A stretch of DNA of 64,000 nucleotides from Sunxiuqinia elliptica (GTDB lineage Bacteria; Bacteroidota; Bacteroidia; Bacteroidales; Prolixibacteraceae). A model generated the notes under the pieces. The model worked only from the letters and a program-made list of their open reading frames with translations, ran no database searches and had not been told where the DNA came from. A program made the translations under genes and the position numbers. Where the stretch lies: positions 62,001-126,000 of the forward strand of contig NZ_FONW01000005.1 in NCBI RefSeq assembly GCF_900113005.1. Direction: 5' to 3'. Below, piece after piece: positions 35,857-44,372 of the stretch; position 1 is the first letter of the stretch; the number at the start of each line of letters is the position of its first letter.

Positions 35857-35870
35857 TTCTTTTAGATAGG

Positions 35871-35897
35871 AAGGTGGATCTTAAAAGAATTCACCTT
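35871..35897 (+). terminator. terminator or attenuator after serC
   Basis: AAGGTG (35871-35876) pairs with CACCTT (35892-35897), partly extended inward, and a run of seven T residues follows shortly. It would reduce readthrough from serC to serA. Confidence 0.6.
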
Positions 35898-36008
35898 TCG
35901 CTTTTTTTAAGTCATTAAAGCATGAGGAACGGCTAAAGTAACCTGAGGAAGGTTACTTCGATTTGGCTTGCAATGACATTTTATTTTAACCTAAAAAACT
36001 TGAATAAA

Positions 36009-36929
36009 ATGACTAAAGTATTAATTGCAACCGAAAAACCGTTTGCCCCGGCCGCGGTTGCTCAAATGAGTAAAATCTGCGAAGACGCGGGCTATCAGGT
36101 TCAACTGTTAGAAAAGTATACTGAAAAAGAAGCCTTGCTGGAAGCTGTTGGCGATGCCCATGCTTTAATTGTACGAAGTGATAAAGTCGACCAACAGGTA
36201 CTCGAAGCTGGTCGGGAGTTGAAAATTGTTGTGCGGGCTGGTGCTGGTTACGACAATGTAGATACTGCTTATGCGAAAGAGAAAGGCATTTGCGTGATGA
36301 ATACTCCCGGACAAAATTCAAATGCAGTAGCCGAACTGGCTATTGGATTGGCAATATTTGCTATTCGTAATTTCTTTAACGGAACATCTGGTGGCGAGTT
36401 GCGTGGCCGCGTCTTGGGCCTACATGGCTATGGGTACGTAGCGCGTAATGTGCATCGAATTGCGCGAGGCTTAGGAATGACAGTTAAGGTATATACTCGC
36501 TACAGTAAGGCACAAGCTACTTCTGAAGGTCTGGAAGTAACCAATTCTTTAGAAGAACTGTATGCGGTTTCTGATGTGGTTTCAATTCATGTTCCTGCTC
36601 GTGGCGAACACATCAAGTCAGTAAGTATGGATGTGTTAAAGCACCTTAAAAAAGGAGCCGTTTTGGTGAATACAGCCCGTAAAGAAGTGGTTAATGAAGA
36701 AGAACTTTGCCAATTTATGACTGAGCGTGCTGATATTAAATATGTATCAGATATTGCTCCGGATTGTACTGATCGCTTTAAGCAAGAGTTTGAAGGTCGT
36801 TATTACTTCACACCCAAAAAGATTGGAGCTCAAACAGCTGAAGCAAACCTGAATGCCGGGGTTGCTGCTACCGAGCAAATTGTTGGTTTCCTCGAAAAAG
36901 GAGATGCAACGTTTCAGGTGAATAGCTAA
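36009..36929 (+). CDS. serA: D-3-phosphoglycerate dehydrogenase, short Entamoeba/Bacteroides type
   Basis: I chose the ATG at 36009 (MTKVLIATEKPFAP), giving 306 residues; the frame opens at 35973 without added homology. It has the NAD-binding loop GLHGYGYVARNVHRI near 138-152 and conserved Arg224 in NTARKEVV, but no ACT domain. The usual catalytic His of the TPHxGxxT motif is replaced: the segment reads TPKKIGAQT with Lys271 at the His position. That replacement is known from the Entamoeba histolytica enzyme and its bacterial relatives. It makes phosphohydroxypyruvate for SerC. Confidence 0.94.
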   Translation: MTKVLIATEKPFAPAAVAQMSKICEDAGYQVQLLEKYTEKEALLEAVGDAHALIVRSDKVDQQVLEAGRELKIVVRAGAGYDNVDTAYAKEKGICVMNTPGQNSNAVAELAIGLAIFAIRNFFNGTSGGELRGRVLGLHGYGYVARNVHRIARGLGMTVKVYTRYSKAQATSEGLEVTNSLEELYAVSDVVSIHVPARGEHIKSVSMDVLKHLKKGAVLVNTARKEVVNEEELCQFMTERADIKYVSDIAPDCTDRFKQEFEGRYYFTPKKIGAQTAEANLNAGVAATEQIVGFLEKGDATFQVNS

Positions 36930-37086
36930 TTGAGTGAGTTGGGTTTTTAAGGCAGGGCAAAGTCGAACTCTTTTGCCTTGTCTTCGTTACTTTATTTTCA
37001 ACTTGATTTTAGGTTGAGTGTATTTTTGAATGTTGTTGGTGACTTTATTGTCCCCCAGTATTCTCTTCATTTTAAATTGATTAAAA

Positions 37087-38337
37087 ATGGCTAAAATAAA
37101 ACCCTTTAAAGGCTTGCGTCCACCGAAAGACATTGTTGAGAGTTTGGCTTGTTTGCCTTATGATGTGATGAACTCGGAAGAGGCTGCTCGCATGGCTGAA
37201 GGAAAAGAAAATTCCTTGTTGCACATTACTCGTGCCGAAATTGACTGTCCTGCAGGGATTGATATTCACTCAGAGGAAGTGTATAATAAATCTGTTGAGA
37301 ATTTTAATCGTTTCCAGGAAAAAGGATGGTTAAAACAGGATAATGCTGACAAGTATTACATCTATGCTCAAACAATGAATGGACGTACACAGTACGGAAT
37401 TGTTGGAGCTGCGTCTTGTGAAGATTATCACACAGGCGTGATCAAGAAGCATGAGTTAACTCGCCCGGATAAAGAAGAAGATCGGATGGTGTTGACCCGT
37501 TATTTGAATGCCAATATCGAACCTGTTTTCTTTTCTTACAAAGCAGTTCCTGAGATTGACCAGATTGTAAGTTCAATCGTGGATAATCAAGAGCCTGAAT
37601 ATAGCTTTGTGGCTGAAGATGGCTTTGGACACCAGTTTTGGCCAATCAACGAGGCAGGTGTAAACCAGCAGATTGAAGAGTTGTTTGCAACAAAAGTAGA
37701 AGCCACTTACGTTGCTGACGGACACCATCGTACTGCCGCAGCCGCTCGTATCGGCGTGGAGAAGAAAGCTCAGAACCCAAATCATACCGGAGAAGAGTCT
37801 TACAACTACTTTATGGCGGTTCACTTTCCGGATAATCAGTTGCAAATTATCGACTATAACCGAGTGGTGAAAGATCTGAATGGTTTGAGTAAAGACGATT
37901 TGCTGGCTCGTTTGAGTGACGGTTTTGAAGTGGATAAGATGGGAGCTGAAATTTATAAGCCTTCCAGCCTACACGAAATGAGCATGTATTTGGATGGAGC
38001 ATGGTACAAGCTTGTGGCTAAAAAAGGAACTTATAATGACAATGACCCGATTGGTGTGTTGGATGTGACGATTTTGTCAAGCCAAGTGCTTGAGCCAATC
38101 CTGGATATTCAAGACTTACGTACTTCTACCCGAATTGATTTTGTCGGTGGAATACGTGGTTTGGGAGAATTGCAAAAACGGGTTGATCAAGGTGAAATGA
38201 AAGTTGCTTTTGCCTTGTATCCAGTTTCGATGCAACAATTGATTGATATCGCAGATAGCGGTAATATCATGCCTCCAAAAACAACTTGGTTTGAGCCTAA
38301 ATTGCGCTCTGGATTGGTTATCCATAAGTTGGATTAA
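37087..38337 (+). CDS. DUF1015-family protein, serine-pathway neighbour
   Basis: A 416-residue DUF1015 protein: IKPFKGLRPPKDIVESLACLPYDVM at the start (written here as two blocks, KPFKGLRPP and LPYDVMNSEEA), then GIVGAASCEDYHTGVIKKHE, VADGHHRTAAAARIG and FALYPVSMQQLIDIAD. ADGHHR and KKHE are the most conserved blocks; the family has been linked to serine kinase (SerK) activity in archaea, using the same HxR/E motifs. Its position directly after serC-serA supports a role in serine metabolism. Function here is inference. Confidence 0.9.
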   Translation: MAKIKPFKGLRPPKDIVESLACLPYDVMNSEEAARMAEGKENSLLHITRAEIDCPAGIDIHSEEVYNKSVENFNRFQEKGWLKQDNADKYYIYAQTMNGRTQYGIVGAASCEDYHTGVIKKHELTRPDKEEDRMVLTRYLNANIEPVFFSYKAVPEIDQIVSSIVDNQEPEYSFVAEDGFGHQFWPINEAGVNQQIEELFATKVEATYVADGHHRTAAAARIGVEKKAQNPNHTGEESYNYFMAVHFPDNQLQIIDYNRVVKDLNGLSKDDLLARLSDGFEVDKMGAEIYKPSSLHEMSMYLDGAWYKLVAKKGTYNDNDPIGVLDVTILSSQVLEPILDIQDLRTSTRIDFVGGIRGLGELQKRVDQGEMKVAFALYPVSMQQLIDIADSGNIMPPKTTWFEPKLRSGLVIHKLD

Positions 38338-38364
38338 AACTTTTTTGAAAAAAATTGGATAAAG

Positions 38365-38393
38365 AAAAGGCCTGAGAATTTCTCAGGCCTTTT
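38365..38393. terminator. bidirectional terminator between DUF1015 and carB
   Basis: AAAAGGCCTGAGA (38365-38377) and TCTCAGGCCTTTT (38381-38393) form a 13-bp perfect stem with a 3-base loop, between convergent genes. Confidence 0.93.
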
Positions 38394-38417
38394 TCGTTTA
38401 TGGTGATCTCTGTATTT

Positions 38418-41400
38418 CTAGTATTCACCCCAGTGCTTGATGGTAATGTCTTCGGGAGTGTGTTTGCAAATGGCATAGATAAATGCACTTGCAACCCGGG
38501 CATTGGTAATCAGTGGTACATTGTAATCAATTGAATTCCTACGGATCTTGTAGCCGTTGCTTAATTCCCGTTTACTGTAGTTTTTAGGAATGTTTACAAC
38601 AAGGTCAATTTTCTTCTCACGTAAGTATTCAATAGTATTTGGGTGTTGATCTTCTTCGTCGGGCCAGTGTAGCATGGTCGATTCTACTTTATTTTCGCGT
38701 AAGAAACGGTGAGTTCCTTCGGTTGCAAAAACATTGTAGCCATTTTCTACCAACATGCGTGCGCTGTTCAACATTTCCAGTTTTGAGCGGGCTGGACCTG
38801 AAGAGATCAGAACGTTTTTGCGAGGGAAATTATATCCAACCGAAAGCATGGCTTTCAGAATAGCTTCGTAGAAATTTTCGCCAATACAAGCAACCTCTCC
38901 AGTTGATGACATATCAACTCCAAGTACTGGGTCGGCATTTAACAGACGGGCAAAGGAGAACTGAGGTGCTTTTACGCCAACGTAATCCAACTCGAACAAC
39001 GATTTATCTGGCTTTTGATAAGGAATTCCAAGCATAACCTGAGTGGCAATTTCAATCAGGTTGATCTTCATGACCTTCGAAACAAATGGGAAGCTTCTTG
39101 AAGCACGCAGGTTACATTCAATTACTTTGATATCGTTGTCTTTAGCCAGAAATTGCATGTTGAATGGTCCTGAGATATCAAGTGCTTTCGCAATTTCTCT
39201 TGAAATCTTTTTAACACGGCGAATCGTTTCAACATACAGTTTCTGTGGAGGGAACACAATGGTTGCATCGCCCGAGTGAACTCCGGCAAATTCAACGTGC
39301 TCGGAGATTGCGTAAGCGACCATCTCTCCTTTGTCGGCAACTGCATCCAGTTCAATTTCCTTGGCTTGCTCAATAAATTCAGAAACAACTACGGGGTGCT
39401 CTTTCGATACATCAGCGGCCAACTGCAGGAAATGCTCCAATTGCTCTTGGTTGGACACCACATTCATGGCTGCACCAGAAAGTACGTATGAAGGACGAAT
39501 CAGCAGTGGATAGCCAACTTCATCAACAAAACGATAGATGTCATCAATGCTGGTTAACTCGTTCCAGCGAGGTTGGTCAACACCTAGATCATCAAGTAGT
39601 GAACTGAATTTTTTACGGTCCTCTGCGTTGTCAATCTTTAGAGCCGAGGTTCCCAGAATAGGTACATTCTGGCTGTCCAGCTTCATGGCCAGGTTGTTCG
39701 GAATTTGGCCTCCCACAGAAAGGATAACTCCCTTGGGACTTTCCAGGTCAATAACATCAAGCACACGCTCGAATGTCAGCTCATCAAAGAACAAACGGTC
39801 GCAGGTGTCATAATCCGTACTTACAGTTTCCGGGTTGTAGTTGATCATGACTGAGCGGTAGCCTTCTTTACGAATCGTATTGATCGCATTGACCGAACAC
39901 CAGTCAAACTCTACTGAGCTACCAATACGATATGCTCCGGAGCCCAATACGACGACTGAGTTATTGTCATGAATAAACTCAATGTCGTGCTCAGTACCAT
40001 TATAAGTCATATACAGGTAGTTTGTTTGGGCAGGATATTCCCCAGCGAGGGTGTCAATCTGCTTAACTACCGGAGTAATATTTCTAGCTTTACGATGCTC
40101 GCGAACCTCGATCAGCTTGTTGTTCATTTCGCGGTTTGGAGCTTTCAGAACCAGTCTTGCAATTTGGAAGTCAGAGAAACCTGCTTTTTTAGACTGAAGC
40201 AATAGTTCGTCGTTAAGCTCTTGCAGTGAGTTAAACTGAATCAGGTCTTCCTTCAGTAGGTAGATTTTATAAAGCTTTTGAAGGAACCAGCGGTCGATTT
40301 TTGTTTTCTCGTAAATCTCATCGATGCTATAGCCTTTATTGAAAGCTGCTGCAATGGCAAAAATTCGTCGGTCGGTTGGACGAGTCAGTTCTTCGTCAAT
40401 CTCCTCAATGGTGATTTCTTCTTTATTGGCTACAAAACCGTGCATGCCGAGTCCAACCATTCGAATCCCTTTTTGAATCGCTTCTTCGAAACTACGACCA
40501 ATGGCCATGATTTCTCCGACTGATTTCATGGAGCTACCAATGTGTTTGGATACGCCGCTAAACTTGTTTAAGTCCCAGCGTGGAATTTTACAAACAACGT
40601 AGTCCAGTGCCGGCTCAAAACAAGCTGTTGTAACTTTGGTTACAGAGTTACTCAATTCGTGTAGGCCGTATCCTAAGCCTAATTTTGCAGCAACGAAAGC
40701 CAATGGGTAGCCGGTTGCTTTTGAGGCCAAGGCCGAAGAGCGGGACAGACGAGCGTTTACCTCAATAACCCGGTAGTCTTCCGAGAAAGGGTCAAGGGCA
40801 AATTGAACGTTACACTCACCAATAATTCCAATGTGGCGGATAATCTTGATAGAGATTGCCCGTAGTTTATGATATTCTTTGTTGGATAGAGTTTGAGACG
40901 GAGCAACAACGATACTTTCACCGGTATGGATTCCCAGTGGGTCAAAGTTCTCCATGTTACACACCGTAATACAGTTGTCGTAACGGTCACGAACAACTTC
41001 GTACTCGACTTCTTTCCATCCTTTTAATGATTCTTCTACCAGAATTTGAGGAGAATAAGAAAAAGCACTTGAGGCGAGTTCTTTTAGTTCATTGTCGTTA
41101 GAGCAGAACCCACTTCCTAGTCCTCCCAATGTGTATGCGGCACGGATAATGATTGGGTAGCCTAATTTTTGGGCGGCAGCTTTGGCTTCCTCCATATTGG
41201 TACAAGCCAGGCTTCGAGGTGTTTTTACTTCAATCTCACCAAGCTTTCCAGCAAAAATATCGCGGTCTTCCGTGTCAATAATAGCTTGAACCGGAGTTCC
41301 TACTACTTTAATATTGTATTTTTCAAGAATTCCCTGTTTGAACAAGTCAACACCACAATTCAATGCCGTTTGTCCTCCAAAGGCAAGAAGGATTCCATCA

Positions 41401-41654
41401 GGATTTTCTTTTTTGATGACTTGTTCTACAAAGAAGGCTGTGACAGGCAAGAAATAAATTTTGTCAGCAATTTCCTGAGACGTTTGAATGGTCGCAATGT
41501 TGGGATTGATCAAGACCGTTTCTACGCCCTCTTCTTTCAGTGCCTTCAGTGCTTGAGACCCGGAATAGTCAAATTCTCCGGCTTCTCCAATTTTCAATGC
41601 TCCCGATCCGAGAACAATTACTTTTTTGATGCTTTTATCTATTTGGTTACTCAT
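38418..41654 (-). CDS. carB: carbamoyl-phosphate synthase, large subunit
   Basis: The 1078-residue protein is complete, with two carboxyphosphate/carbamate ATP-grasp halves: the first has GSGALKIGEAGEFDYSGSQA and PNIATIQTSQ, the second GSGAYRIGSSVEFDWCSVNA and YNPETVSTDYD. The oligomerisation domain lies near 400-550 and an MGS-type allosteric domain at the C-terminus (about 935-1078). It makes carbamoyl phosphate for both arginine and pyrimidine synthesis. It lies 15 bp after carA in one operon. Confidence 0.98.
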   Translation of the reverse strand: MSNQIDKSIKKVIVLGSGALKIGEAGEFDYSGSQALKALKEEGVETVLINPNIATIQTSQEIADKIYFLPVTAFFVEQVIKKENPDGILLAFGGQTALNCGVDLFKQGILEKYNIKVVGTPVQAIIDTEDRDIFAGKLGEIEVKTPRSLACTNMEEAKAAAQKLGYPIIIRAAYTLGGLGSGFCSNDNELKELASSAFSYSPQILVEESLKGWKEVEYEVVRDRYDNCITVCNMENFDPLGIHTGESIVVAPSQTLSNKEYHKLRAISIKIIRHIGIIGECNVQFALDPFSEDYRVIEVNARLSRSSALASKATGYPLAFVAAKLGLGYGLHELSNSVTKVTTACFEPALDYVVCKIPRWDLNKFSGVSKHIGSSMKSVGEIMAIGRSFEEAIQKGIRMVGLGMHGFVANKEEITIEEIDEELTRPTDRRIFAIAAAFNKGYSIDEIYEKTKIDRWFLQKLYKIYLLKEDLIQFNSLQELNDELLLQSKKAGFSDFQIARLVLKAPNREMNNKLIEVREHRKARNITPVVKQIDTLAGEYPAQTNYLYMTYNGTEHDIEFIHDNNSVVVLGSGAYRIGSSVEFDWCSVNAINTIRKEGYRSVMINYNPETVSTDYDTCDRLFFDELTFERVLDVIDLESPKGVILSVGGQIPNNLAMKLDSQNVPILGTSALKIDNAEDRKKFSSLLDDLGVDQPRWNELTSIDDIYRFVDEVGYPLLIRPSYVLSGAAMNVVSNQEQLEHFLQLAADVSKEHPVVVSEFIEQAKEIELDAVADKGEMVAYAISEHVEFAGVHSGDATIVFPPQKLYVETIRRVKKISREIAKALDISGPFNMQFLAKDNDIKVIECNLRASRSFPFVSKVMKINLIEIATQVMLGIPYQKPDKSLFELDYVGVKAPQFSFARLLNADPVLGVDMSSTGEVACIGENFYEAILKAMLSVGYNFPRKNVLISSGPARSKLEMLNSARMLVENGYNVFATEGTHRFLRENKVESTMLHWPDEEDQHPNTIEYLREKKIDLVVNIPKNYSKRELSNGYKIRRNSIDYNVPLITNARVASAFIYAICKHTPEDITIKHWGEY

Positions 41655-41669
41655 TATAAGCGGTGTTAT

Positions 41670-42761
41670 TTATTGAGCTTTTTGCTTAAATTCAACAATG
41701 TTTTGAATGAACTCATCAAACAAATATTCAGTATCAACCGGTCCGCTGGAAGCTTCCGGGTGGAACTGAGTTGAGAAGAATGGCTTTGTTTTATGGCGAA
41801 TTCCTTCGTTGGTCTTGTCGTTGACATTGACAAACAAAGCTTCCCAATCTTCTGGCAGCGTTTCTTGAGAAATGGCGTAGCCGTGGTTTTGCGAGGTAAT
41901 AAAACAGCGATCAGTTCCAGTCAATAATACGGGTTGGTTGTGGCTTCGGTGTCCGAACTTCAATTTGTAAGTTTCGGCTCCGGCAGCTCGCGCCAAAAGC
42001 TGATTTCCTAAGCAAATTCCCATGATTGGCTTGTCGGTTCGCATTGCCTTTTGGATGTTTGCAACTGTCGTTTCACAGCGTGCAGGGTCTCCTGGCCCGT
42101 TTGAGATGAAGATACCGTCGTAATCTTCATTTGAAAAATCATAGTCCCATGGTACGCGAATCACGGTTGCATTACGATCAAGTAAGCAACGGATGATGTT
42201 GTTTTTTACTCCGCAGTCAACCAAAACCACTTTGTGTTCGCCATTGCCATATACTTCCTTTTCTTTAATACTAGCTAATGCAACCAGGTTTTCTTTGTTG
42301 GGATCGTAAAGTTCGATGGGCTCATCCTCAAATTCGATTTTTCCCAACATGGATCCTTTTACCCGAAGAATTTTGGTTAGCGCTCGCGTATCGATGTCAT
42401 ACAATCCTGGAACTTGCCATTCTTTGAGCCAGTCTCCCAAGCTCTTCATTGCATTCCAGTGGCTGTATTCTGACGAATAATCAGAGATAATCAACCCGCT
42501 GATGTGTACTTTGTGCGACTCATAATGTGCATGGATGCCTTCTTTCTGAAGATCGGTAGGCACACCATAGTTCCCAATCATTGGGTAAGTAGAAACCAAA
42601 ATTTGACCCGTATATGAAGGATCTGTTAAACTTTCGGGATAACCGGTCATGGCTGTGTAAAAAACCACTTCTCCGGCAACGGATTGATCGTATCCGAAAG
42701 ATTTACCTTCAAACCTGGTCCCATCCTCTAAAACCAAACTGACTTTTCTTGCCTTTGTCAT
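41670..42761 (-). CDS. carA: carbamoyl-phosphate synthase, small (glutaminase) subunit
   Basis: The 363-residue protein opens VSLVLEDGTRFEGKSFGYD and has the N-terminal domain block VVFYTAMTGYPESLTDPSY. The class-I amidotransferase domain (about 175-363) carries the catalytic Cys in IMGICLGNQLLARAAG and the His/Glu pair in TQFHPEASSGP. It supplies ammonia to CarB, 15 bp downstream. Expression is likely controlled by the leader hairpin at 42783-42824 and possibly by ArgR, whose boxes are in the shared intergenic region. Confidence 0.98.
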   Translation of the reverse strand: MTKARKVSLVLEDGTRFEGKSFGYDQSVAGEVVFYTAMTGYPESLTDPSYTGQILVSTYPMIGNYGVPTDLQKEGIHAHYESHKVHISGLIISDYSSEYSHWNAMKSLGDWLKEWQVPGLYDIDTRALTKILRVKGSMLGKIEFEDEPIELYDPNKENLVALASIKEKEVYGNGEHKVVLVDCGVKNNIIRCLLDRNATVIRVPWDYDFSNEDYDGIFISNGPGDPARCETTVANIQKAMRTDKPIMGICLGNQLLARAAGAETYKLKFGHRSHNQPVLLTGTDRCFITSQNHGYAISQETLPEDWEALFVNVNDKTNEGIRHKTKPFFSTQFHPEASSGPVDTEYLFDEFIQNIVEFKQKAQ

Positions 42762-42782
42762 TGTAGTAATCGCTTATTGATT

Positions 42783-42824
42783 AAAAAAAATGCGTCTGGC
42801 TACTAAAAGTAGGGCAAACGCATT
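42783..42824 (-). terminator. intrinsic terminator (attenuator) in the carA leader
   Basis: Read on the reverse strand, AATGCGT (42824-42818) pairs with ACGCATT (42795-42789), with an inner CTACT-TTT-AGTAG stem, followed by a run of T to 42783. It ends only 22 bp before the carA ATG, downstream of the presumed promoter, so it must be passed to express carAB. That is the layout of an attenuator. Confidence 0.8.
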
Positions 42825-42865
42825 GTGCTTATTTCGTTTAAATAATGTCTGTTCTTCACCGTCAT
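42803..42865 (-). CDS. candidate leader peptide 2 of carA, ending inside the terminator hairpin
   Basis: A 20-codon frame (MTVKNRHYLNEISTMRLPYF) starts at 42865, overlapping the stop of the preceding mini-ORF by ATGA, and stops with two adjacent TAG codons at the loop of the hairpin at 42783-42824. A ribosome on this frame would open the 5' arm of the terminator. Whether it is translated is unproven. Confidence 0.35.
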   Translation of the reverse strand: MTVKNRHYLNEISTMRLPYF

Positions 42866-42912
42866 AATGTGATACTTCGAAAACGTTCAAGATATCTAAA
42901 ATGTTTCCTCAT
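42862..42912 (-). CDS. candidate arginine-rich leader peptide 1 of carA
   Basis: A 16-codon frame, MRKHFRYLERFRSITL, begins about 11-15 bp after the predicted transcription start. Four of 16 residues are Arg (AGG, AGA, CGT, CGA codons). It is coupled by a 4-bp overlap to the second mini-ORF. Arg-rich leaders are typical of arginine-sensing attenuation, but four scattered Arg codons could also arise by chance. Confidence 0.35.
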   Translation of the reverse strand: MRKHFRYLERFRSITL

Positions 42913-42926
42913 GAACTTATCGGCTA

Positions 42927-42934
42927 CAAAAATA
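42927..42934 (-). promoter_or_regulatory. -7 element of the carA promoter
   Basis: On the reverse strand TATTTTTG matches TAnnTTTG exactly. It places the transcription start near 42920-42923 and the carA leader at about 160 nt. No good TTTG -33 element is visible at the expected distance. Confidence 0.5.
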
Positions 42935-42955
42935 GAAATAATTCTTGAATATAGA

Positions 42956-42986
42956 TTTGAATTTCGTAATAAAATGCATAATTTTG
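42956..42986 (+). promoter_or_regulatory. argR promoter
   Basis: TTTG at 42956-42959 (-33) and TAATTTTG at 42979-42986 (-7) are separated by 19 bp, an exact Bacteroidota promoter. The -7 element lies inside ARG box 1, so ArgR binding should block its own transcription. Predicted start is near 42992, leaving a leader of about 20 nt. Confidence 0.7.
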
Positions 42987-43011
42987 CATTGTTATTGAAT
43001 ATATATGCAAG
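42973..43011 (+). promoter_or_regulatory. pair of ARG boxes (18 bp, 3-bp gap, 18 bp)
   Basis: Box 1 (42973-42990) is AATGCATAATTTTGCATT, with perfect arms ATGCA-N6-TGCAT. Box 2 (42994-43011) is ATTGAATATATATGCAAG, with arms TTGAAT-ATAT-ATGCAA (one mismatch). The 3-bp gap (42991-42993) equals the spacing of ARG box pairs bound by ArgR hexamers in E. coli. Box 2 ends at the base before the argR ATG. Confidence 0.7.
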
Positions 43012-43494
43012 ATGAAGAATCGTACAAAAAGGCAATTAGCGATAAAAAAAATCATAACCTCTCAAGAAATCAGTAGTCAGGAAGAGTTGTTGGGAATTTT
43101 GAAAGAGGATGGATTTGATTTGACTCAGGCAACATTGTCTCGCGATTTAAAAATATTAAAAGTCGCTAAGGTGCCACATTCCAATAAAGGATACGTATAT
43201 GTAATTCCGGAAGGGGTAACAGTGGAGCCACAGCGAGAAAACACAAGAGTGAATTTTTTGGCCGATGGATATCGCGATTTGCAATTTTCAGGAAACTTGG
43301 CCGTACTCAGGACTCGCCCGGGGTATGCCAGTAGTTTAGCCGCCGTGCTAGACAATGCCGACCCGTATGAAATACTTGGAAGTATTGCGGGCGACGACAC
43401 CATTTTATTGGTGATGAGAGAAGGCGTTACTCCCAGTGACTTAATCAACAGTTTAATTTTGATTATGCCCTCGCTGGAAGATAAGATTGGATAG
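43012..43494 (+). CDS. argR: arginine repressor ArgR
   Basis: The 160-residue protein has an N-terminal winged helix (about 1-70: TKRQLAIKKIITSQEISSQ, then LTQATLSRDLKILKVAK) and a C-terminal hexamerisation/arginine-binding domain with GSIAGDDTILLVMREG near 126-141. The Asp pair of GDDT binds arginine. It heads the arginine-proline cluster, 19 bp before the GNAT gene, and its own promoter carries two ARG boxes. Confidence 0.97.
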   Translation: MKNRTKRQLAIKKIITSQEISSQEELLGILKEDGFDLTQATLSRDLKILKVAKVPHSNKGYVYVIPEGVTVEPQRENTRVNFLADGYRDLQFSGNLAVLRTRPGYASSLAAVLDNADPYEILGSIAGDDTILLVMREGVTPSDLINSLILIMPSLEDKIG

Positions 43495-43513
43495 AAGGAT
43501 AGGAATTGATTAA

Positions 43514-44227
43514 ATGAAAAAGGTAGAAAATATTGTAGTTGCAGCAGCTAGCCTCGCTCACTTAAAGTATGTGGGGCAGATTAATGATAGCATTGATGCT
43601 GCATCAAAAGAGAGGGGAACAGGTATTGCTCGTCGTTCGGACGAGTACATTACCACCAAAATAATGGAAGGCAAAGCAATTATCGCCCTGGATGGCGAAG
43701 ATTTTGCTGGCTTTTGTTACGTCGAATCGTGGGGACACAACCGTTTTGTGGCCAACTCGGGCTTGATTGTGGTGAATACCTACCGTGGAATTGGTTTGGC
43801 GCGTGAGATTAAGCGAAAAGCTTTTGAATTATCGCGGAAAAAGTTCCCCGATGCCAAAATCTTTGGTTTAACCACAGGTTTGGCTGTTATGAAGATTAAC
43901 CATGAACTGGGATACCGTCCGGTAACTTTTTCGGAGCTAACAACCGATGAGGATTTTTGGAAAGGGTGTCAAAGTTGTGTGAATTACGATATTCTTACGC
44001 GTACCGGACGTTCGAAGTGTTTGTGTACCGGAATGTTGTTTGATCCGGCATGGGAGGCTGAGAAAGCGAAAAAAGAGACGAAACCCAAAAAAGTTTCGTT
44101 GATGGAAATGATTGGGAAATTGAAGAATAAGAGTAATTCCAACGGGAAAGACTCTGGTTTTAAAATGTTTAAAAAGTTAAAACAAAACATGAGTGATGAC
44201 ACTGTTCGGCAGTCATTTCAGGATTAA
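43514..44227 (+). CDS. GNAT-family acyltransferase of the arginine cluster (candidate N-acylglutamate synthase)
   Basis: A 237-residue protein with a GNAT core at about 35-135: IIALDGEDFAGFCYVESW, NSGLIVVNTYRGIGLAREI (acyl-CoA loop RGIGLA) and IFGLTTGLAVMKINHELGY. Then follows a Cys-bearing segment (WKGCQSC, RSKCLCTG) and a Lys-rich C-terminal tail with no counterpart in classic ArgA. Its fixed place between argR and argG suggests that it acylates glutamate, the first step, and no other ArgA or ArgJ is present in the cluster. Substrate and acyl donor (acetyl- or succinyl-CoA) are inference. Confidence 0.8.
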   Translation: MKKVENIVVAAASLAHLKYVGQINDSIDAASKERGTGIARRSDEYITTKIMEGKAIIALDGEDFAGFCYVESWGHNRFVANSGLIVVNTYRGIGLAREIKRKAFELSRKKFPDAKIFGLTTGLAVMKINHELGYRPVTFSELTTDEDFWKGCQSCVNYDILTRTGRSKCLCTGMLFDPAWEAEKAKKETKPKKVSLMEMIGKLKNKSNSNGKDSGFKMFKKLKQNMSDDTVRQSFQD

Positions 44228-44372
44228 TTTTCTTCAAATGATTCCGGATATTGTAATTGGTTGATTGATCACTATAACCGTGCAGTTGAGGGAAAAATTA
44301 AGGTTAGTATAGTTGTAAGTTTTCAGTAAGATGCTGAGCTGTTGTCATCACTTTTCACAAAAAAATAAACGA

